Assembly (NCBI GenBank): GCA_902459845.2
Contig: CABPSV020000365.1
Span: 5,933 to 18,149, forward strand
From: Hepatocystis sp. ex Piliocolobus tephrosceles
Taxonomy: Eukaryota > Apicomplexa > Aconoidasida > Haemosporida > Plasmodiidae
Length of the DNA stretch: 12,217 nucleotides
Reading direction: 5' to 3'
Shown: positions 9,027-12,217 of the stretch, one piece after another
Layout: every line of letters starts with the position of its first letter
How positions within the stretch are numbered: the stretch's first letter is position 1
The notes under the pieces: model-generated
Told to the model about the DNA's origin: nothing
What the model saw: the letters and a program-made list of their open reading frames with translations, nothing else
Database searches by the model: none
Program-made: the position numbers and the translations under genes

Positions 9027-12000
9027 TTAAAAAAATGTGCAAATGTGATAAAATATATCATAGGACACAAGCGATAATATGTGTTTTTTTTTTTTTAATC
9101 TTATAAGCCAAGCATTTTTAATATTAATTTTTTTTGAATGTTCCAAAATAGTTTGTCTGATTTCTTCGTTTTCTGTTAAATCTATTGGTAAATTATTGCA
9201 CATAGTTTTCATAAATATATTTGCTCCTTTTTTTATTAAACTATTAAATATTTTTATATTTCCTGTAATTGATGCAGCATGTATAGGAAACAGTTGTAAA
9301 CGTACATCAAAATAATTTGGGTCAGCACCTTTTTTTAAAATAACATCAACTATTTTATTATTCCCTGATGTTATAGCACAGCATAATATTTTACTTGTTA
9401 CTTTTTTTTTAAAAACTCTTTTATATTTTAAATAGTAGTGTGTTTCTAAATTTTTACTATATACATTATATTTTTTCATTATACTTATAACACTTTTCAT
9501 TTTATGATTAACGGCTTGTTCAATTTGTTTATAAATTAAATATTTCACAATACCTTTATGCCCTTCAAAGGAAGCATAATGAACTGGTTCTAAAAAGTTT
9601 AAATCTAAACAAGTAATATCAGCCCCATGATTAATTAATAATTTTACTATTTCGTAATTCCCCATCATAGAAGCAGCATGTAAAGGAGTATCGTATTTTT
9701 TATTTAAGTTTAAATTAATTAATGCCCCTTTTTCAATAATATATTTACAAGCTTCTAAATGATTTGATATTGATGCGCACCATAACGGTGTTTCATTATC
9801 AGCTGATAAAGCATTAATATCTGCATTGTTCTCGATTAAAAATTTTATAGAATTCAAATCTCCTTTAGATGCTGATAAATGTAAAGGTGTAAATTTTCTT
9901 ACTCGTGTTTTACTATTTATGTATATACCTGCTTTTAAAAATTTATTAATTAATTCAATGTTCCCTTCTTTTGTTGCTAAGTGTATTGGTTGTAAGTCGT
10001 ATATGTGATCAATTAATGCATCAACTTCTAAGCTATTTCTGTATTCATCCATATATATGTTTAAAACGCTGCTACTCATGTCTTGAATATTATCATATGA
10101 GTTTCTGTTAAATTCGAACGAGGTGTTACTATACCCACTACGGCTATTGTTATGGTTGTTACTGTTGTTGTTACCGTTGTAGCTGTTGTTGTTGTCGTTG
10201 TTGTTATAGTTGTTATAGTTGTTATAGTTGTTATAGTTGTTATAGTTGTTATAATTGTTATAGTTGTTATAATTGTTATAATTGTTATAGTTGTTATAAT
10301 TGTTATAGTTGTTATAGTTATTATAGTTGTTATAGTTATTATTGCTGTTATCGATGTTGTTACTCCTGATTAGGCTATTGTTGTTACTCCTGATTAGGCT
10401 ATTGTTGTTACTCCTGATTAGGCCATTGTTGTTACTCCTGATTAGGCCATTGTTGTTACTTCTGATTAGGCCATTGTTGTTACTTCTGATTAGGCCATTA
10501 CTGTTGCTGTTGCGACTGTTATTACTATTCCCGTTGATTTCGTTACTGTTACCACTACCATTTTTACAAACATTTATTAAATAAGCACTCAATAAATCAT
10601 GATCATTGTTAACATTTATCTCACCACTTGAACTATTATTTTGTTCAGAACTTTGATTATTTATTGTACTTTTATTATCATAACTATTGTTCCATATTAT
10701 GCGAACTTTTTTACTATTGTTATTTTTTTTAAATTCCTTTTTAAAAACAATATTTCCATTTTTTTCATTCTCACCAAATACATAGCTGTTGTTACTATAT
10801 TTTCCTGTTGTGTATAGTATTTTTTTTTTTTTTTTCAAAAAATTCTTTAATTTATGTTTATCGGATTTTTGTTTGTTTGGATGTCCTACATATACATCAT
10901 TGTTCTCATCATTATAAATATTATTTGAAGATATACATAATTTGGAAAATAAACAAAACCGTTCTTGTTTTATTTTATTAAATATTAATTTATTATTCCC
11001 ATTATAGGCTTTTGTTTTATCATGGTTTTGTTTAATTTGATTATATACTTTATTAATTGAATTGATAAATAAGCAAGTAGAGCAGTTAATGTTACTTAAA
11101 CTGGGATGAAGTAAACATATCAAATTTTTTATCCTTTTTTTGAAAAAACCCAATTTATTACCACATAGTTTTATTTTATTACCACTACTATTACCATTAC
11201 TATTATTACTGTGGTTTTTTTTTTTAATGTTTGTAATTAAATTTTTAACATTACATATACCTGTTCTTATTCTTTCTTCTATAACATCATTATAATTTTT
11301 TTTATTTTCATTAAGAATACAGCTATTAATTAAATTTGTGTTTTCCATCAATCCGTCACTTATTTTCCCACTCAATTCGTTACTCAATTTGTTACTCAAT
11401 TTGTTACTCAATTTGTTACTCAATTCGTTACTCAGTTTGTTACTCAATTCGTCACTTAATTTCCCACTCGATCTGTAACATGTATTTCCATTTTTATTTT
11501 CGTGATTTTCTAAAAACATAAACCTATCTCTTACTTTTTTACTTTTACTATCCCAATTAACATATATTTTTTTTTTCATAGCTATTTTTTTATGTCTATA
11601 TGTAATATATAATGATAATAATTTGTCTACATTTATTAAAATATATTTTATTTTTTTTTTACGTTCTTCATTTTTTAGAGTACATTTCTTCGAATTATTT
11701 ATATATACATTTTTTAAGTATGTTTTCTTTTCTTCCTCACTTGTTTGTTTAGTAACTTTACTTGTTTGTTTAGTAAAGAAATTATTTATTTTTTTTAATA
11801 AAATAATTATATAATTAATTAATCCCATTCTAATATTTAAAAGATTAAATAATGTATGGTCATATTGTATATTTTTGATAAACAATTTTTCAAATTTCAT
11901 TATTTGGCTATATACTTTATTTTTATTTGTAAATTTTTTAATGAACAATTCAAGACCTTCTGTTTTAGTAGTGTAAGTAGATAGACAATTATTGATTCTT

Positions 12001-12161
12001 TTGTAGAGTAGATTAATAAACATATTTATAAGACTATCATTATTCATAAAGAAAAAAAAATGTAATATGTTTTTTAATGACACATACAATCTTTTTATAC
12101 AAACTAATTTTTTGTTTCTTTTTTCTTTTCTTTTTAAATCTAAGACACTTTGTTTATACAT
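9027..12161 (-). CDS. Ankyrin-repeat protein with Asn-rich low-complexity N-terminal region
   Basis: This is an uninterrupted 1044-residue reading frame. The ATG at 12161 is preceded directly by an in-frame stop at 12165-12167, so the start is well fixed. Ankyrin repeats fill the C-terminal third at about 723-756, 757-789, 790-822, 824-856, 857-880, 923-955 and 957-989, with a partial one at 990-1010. Diagnostic TPLH-type turns occur at 759-762 and 825-828, and variants occur at 725 (PIHLA), 859 (PVHYA) and 959 (PIHAA). A basic insert of about 40 residues (881-922) splits repeats five and six. Residues 1-720 are Lys/Asn-rich and carry three in-frame tandem arrays: a 4-residue Leu-Ser unit near 231-270, an 8-residue LIRS unit at 555-602 and an NNY array at about 607-654. 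No signal peptide, PEXEL motif or catalytic domain is seen. Ankyrin repeats bind proteins, so a scaffold or adaptor role is likely, but the partner is unknown. The tail after about 1020 depends on a poly(A) run and is indel-sensitive. Confidence 0.9.
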   Translation of the reverse strand: MYKQSVLDLKRKEKRNKKLVCIKRLYVSLKNILHFFFFMNNDSLINMFINLLYKRINNCLSTYTTKTEGLELFIKKFTNKNKVYSQIMKFEKLFIKNIQYDHTLFNLLNIRMGLINYIIILLKKINNFFTKQTSKVTKQTSEEEKKTYLKNVYINNSKKCTLKNEERKKKIKYILINVDKLLSLYITYRHKKIAMKKKIYVNWDSKSKKVRDRFMFLENHENKNGNTCYRSSGKLSDELSNKLSNELSNKLSNKLSNKLSNELSGKISDGLMENTNLINSCILNENKKNYNDVIEERIRTGICNVKNLITNIKKKNHSNNSNGNSSGNKIKLCGNKLGFFKKRIKNLICLLHPSLSNINCSTCLFINSINKVYNQIKQNHDKTKAYNGNNKLIFNKIKQERFCLFSKLCISSNNIYNDENNDVYVGHPNKQKSDKHKLKNFLKKKKKILYTTGKYSNNSYVFGENEKNGNIVFKKEFKKNNNSKKVRIIWNNSYDNKSTINNQSSEQNNSSSGEINVNNDHDLLSAYLINVCKNGSGNSNEINGNSNNSRNSNSNGLIRSNNNGLIRSNNNGLIRSNNNGLIRSNNNSLIRSNNNSLIRSNNIDNSNNNYNNYNNYNNYNNYNNYNNYNNYNNYNNYNNYNNYNNYNNYNNYNNNDNNNSYNGNNNSNNHNNSRSGYSNTSFEFNRNSYDNIQDMSSSVLNIYMDEYRNSLEVDALIDHIYDLQPIHLATKEGNIELINKFLKAGIYINSKTRVRKFTPLHLSASKGDLNSIKFLIENNADINALSADNETPLWCASISNHLEACKYIIEKGALINLNLNKKYDTPLHAASMMGNYEIVKLLINHGADITCLDLNFLEPVHYASFEGHKGIVKYLIYKQIEQAVNHKMKSVISIMKKYNVYSKNLETHYYLKYKRVFKKKVTSKILCCAITSGNNKIVDVILKKGADPNYFDVRLQLFPIHAASITGNIKIFNSLIKKGANIFMKTMCNNLPIDLTENEEIRQTILEHSKKINIKNAWLIRLKKKKHILSLVSYDIFYHICTFF
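10204..10340 (-). repeat. In-frame 9-bp repeat coding for an Asn-Asn-Tyr array
   Basis: About 14-15 copies of AACAACTAT (minus strand), with synonymous AAT/AAC changes, code for (NNY)n at about residues 607-654 of the ankyrin protein. The array lies between the LIRS array and the ankyrin domain. The copy number may differ between isolates. Confidence 0.9.
10356..10499 (-). repeat. In-frame 24-bp repeat, six copies (N-[G/S]-LIRSNN)
   Basis: Six perfectly spaced 24-bp units start at 10356, 10380, 10404, 10428, 10452 and 10476 and code for residues 555-602 of the ankyrin protein. Units differ only at the Gly/Ser codon (GGC or AGC) and the Arg codon (AGA or AGG). The variants occur in adjacent pairs. 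Confidence 0.95.
11353..11469 (-). repeat. In-frame 12-bp repeat coding for a Leu-Ser-[N/D/G]-[K/E] array
   Basis: About ten 12-bp units code for a 4-residue pattern (L-S-N-K or L-S-N-E and variants) near residues 231-270 of the ankyrin protein. Lys and Glu alternate irregularly between units. Confidence 0.9.
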
Positions 12162-12217
12162 TTTTTATTTTTATTCTTTTATGTTGATATATTTTTGCAA
12201 ACACTCCAGTTCGTTCA

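Noticed and set aside
10152..10584. Plus-strand Val- and Leu-rich open frames
   Set aside because: They are antisense shadows of the Asn-rich repeats of the ankyrin gene.

Overview
The window is extremely AT-rich nuclear DNA with long poly(A)/poly(T) runs, AT microsatellites, short introns and Asn-rich protein segments. These traits, and the gene families present, point to a malaria parasite (Plasmodium) or a close haemosporidian relative. I cannot fix the species from sequence alone. No tRNA, rRNA, CRISPR array or transposon is visible.

Three protein-coding genes lie head to tail, all on the minus strand. From right to left (5' to 3' of the genes) they are: (1) 12161-9027, a single-exon gene for a 1044-residue protein with a low-complexity N-terminal part and seven to eight ankyrin repeats at its C-terminus; (2) 7604-5358, a six-exon gene for a 475-residue cyclophilin of the CWC27/SDCCAG10 spliceosomal type; (3) 3736 to beyond the left edge, at least ten exons, for a PPEF/RdgC/PP7-type Ser/Thr phosphatase with an IQ motif, a complete catalytic domain and the start of an EF-hand region. 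Its last exon or exons lie outside the window. I rebuilt the exon structures by hand from GT/AG sites, codon phase and family motifs; every junction I propose keeps the reading frame.

The intergenic stretches (3737-5357, 7605-9026, 12162-12217) hold mainly homopolymers and short tandem repeats. Two small islands of more complex sequence, near 7899-7936 and 8479-8522, can fold as hairpins. A GTGCAC palindrome lies about 255 bases upstream of the phosphatase start.

The three genes have no obvious shared pathway: calcium/calmodulin-controlled dephosphorylation, splicing, and an ankyrin scaffold of unknown role. From memory, the P. falciparum homologues of the phosphatase and the cyclophilin are also neighbours on chromosome 14, so this is probably a conserved core region. 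I see no convincing new multi-gene system. The points most worth a second look are the homopolymers placed next to splice donors, the paired-variant 24-bp coding repeat, the GCTA array in the last visible intron, and the intergenic hairpins.
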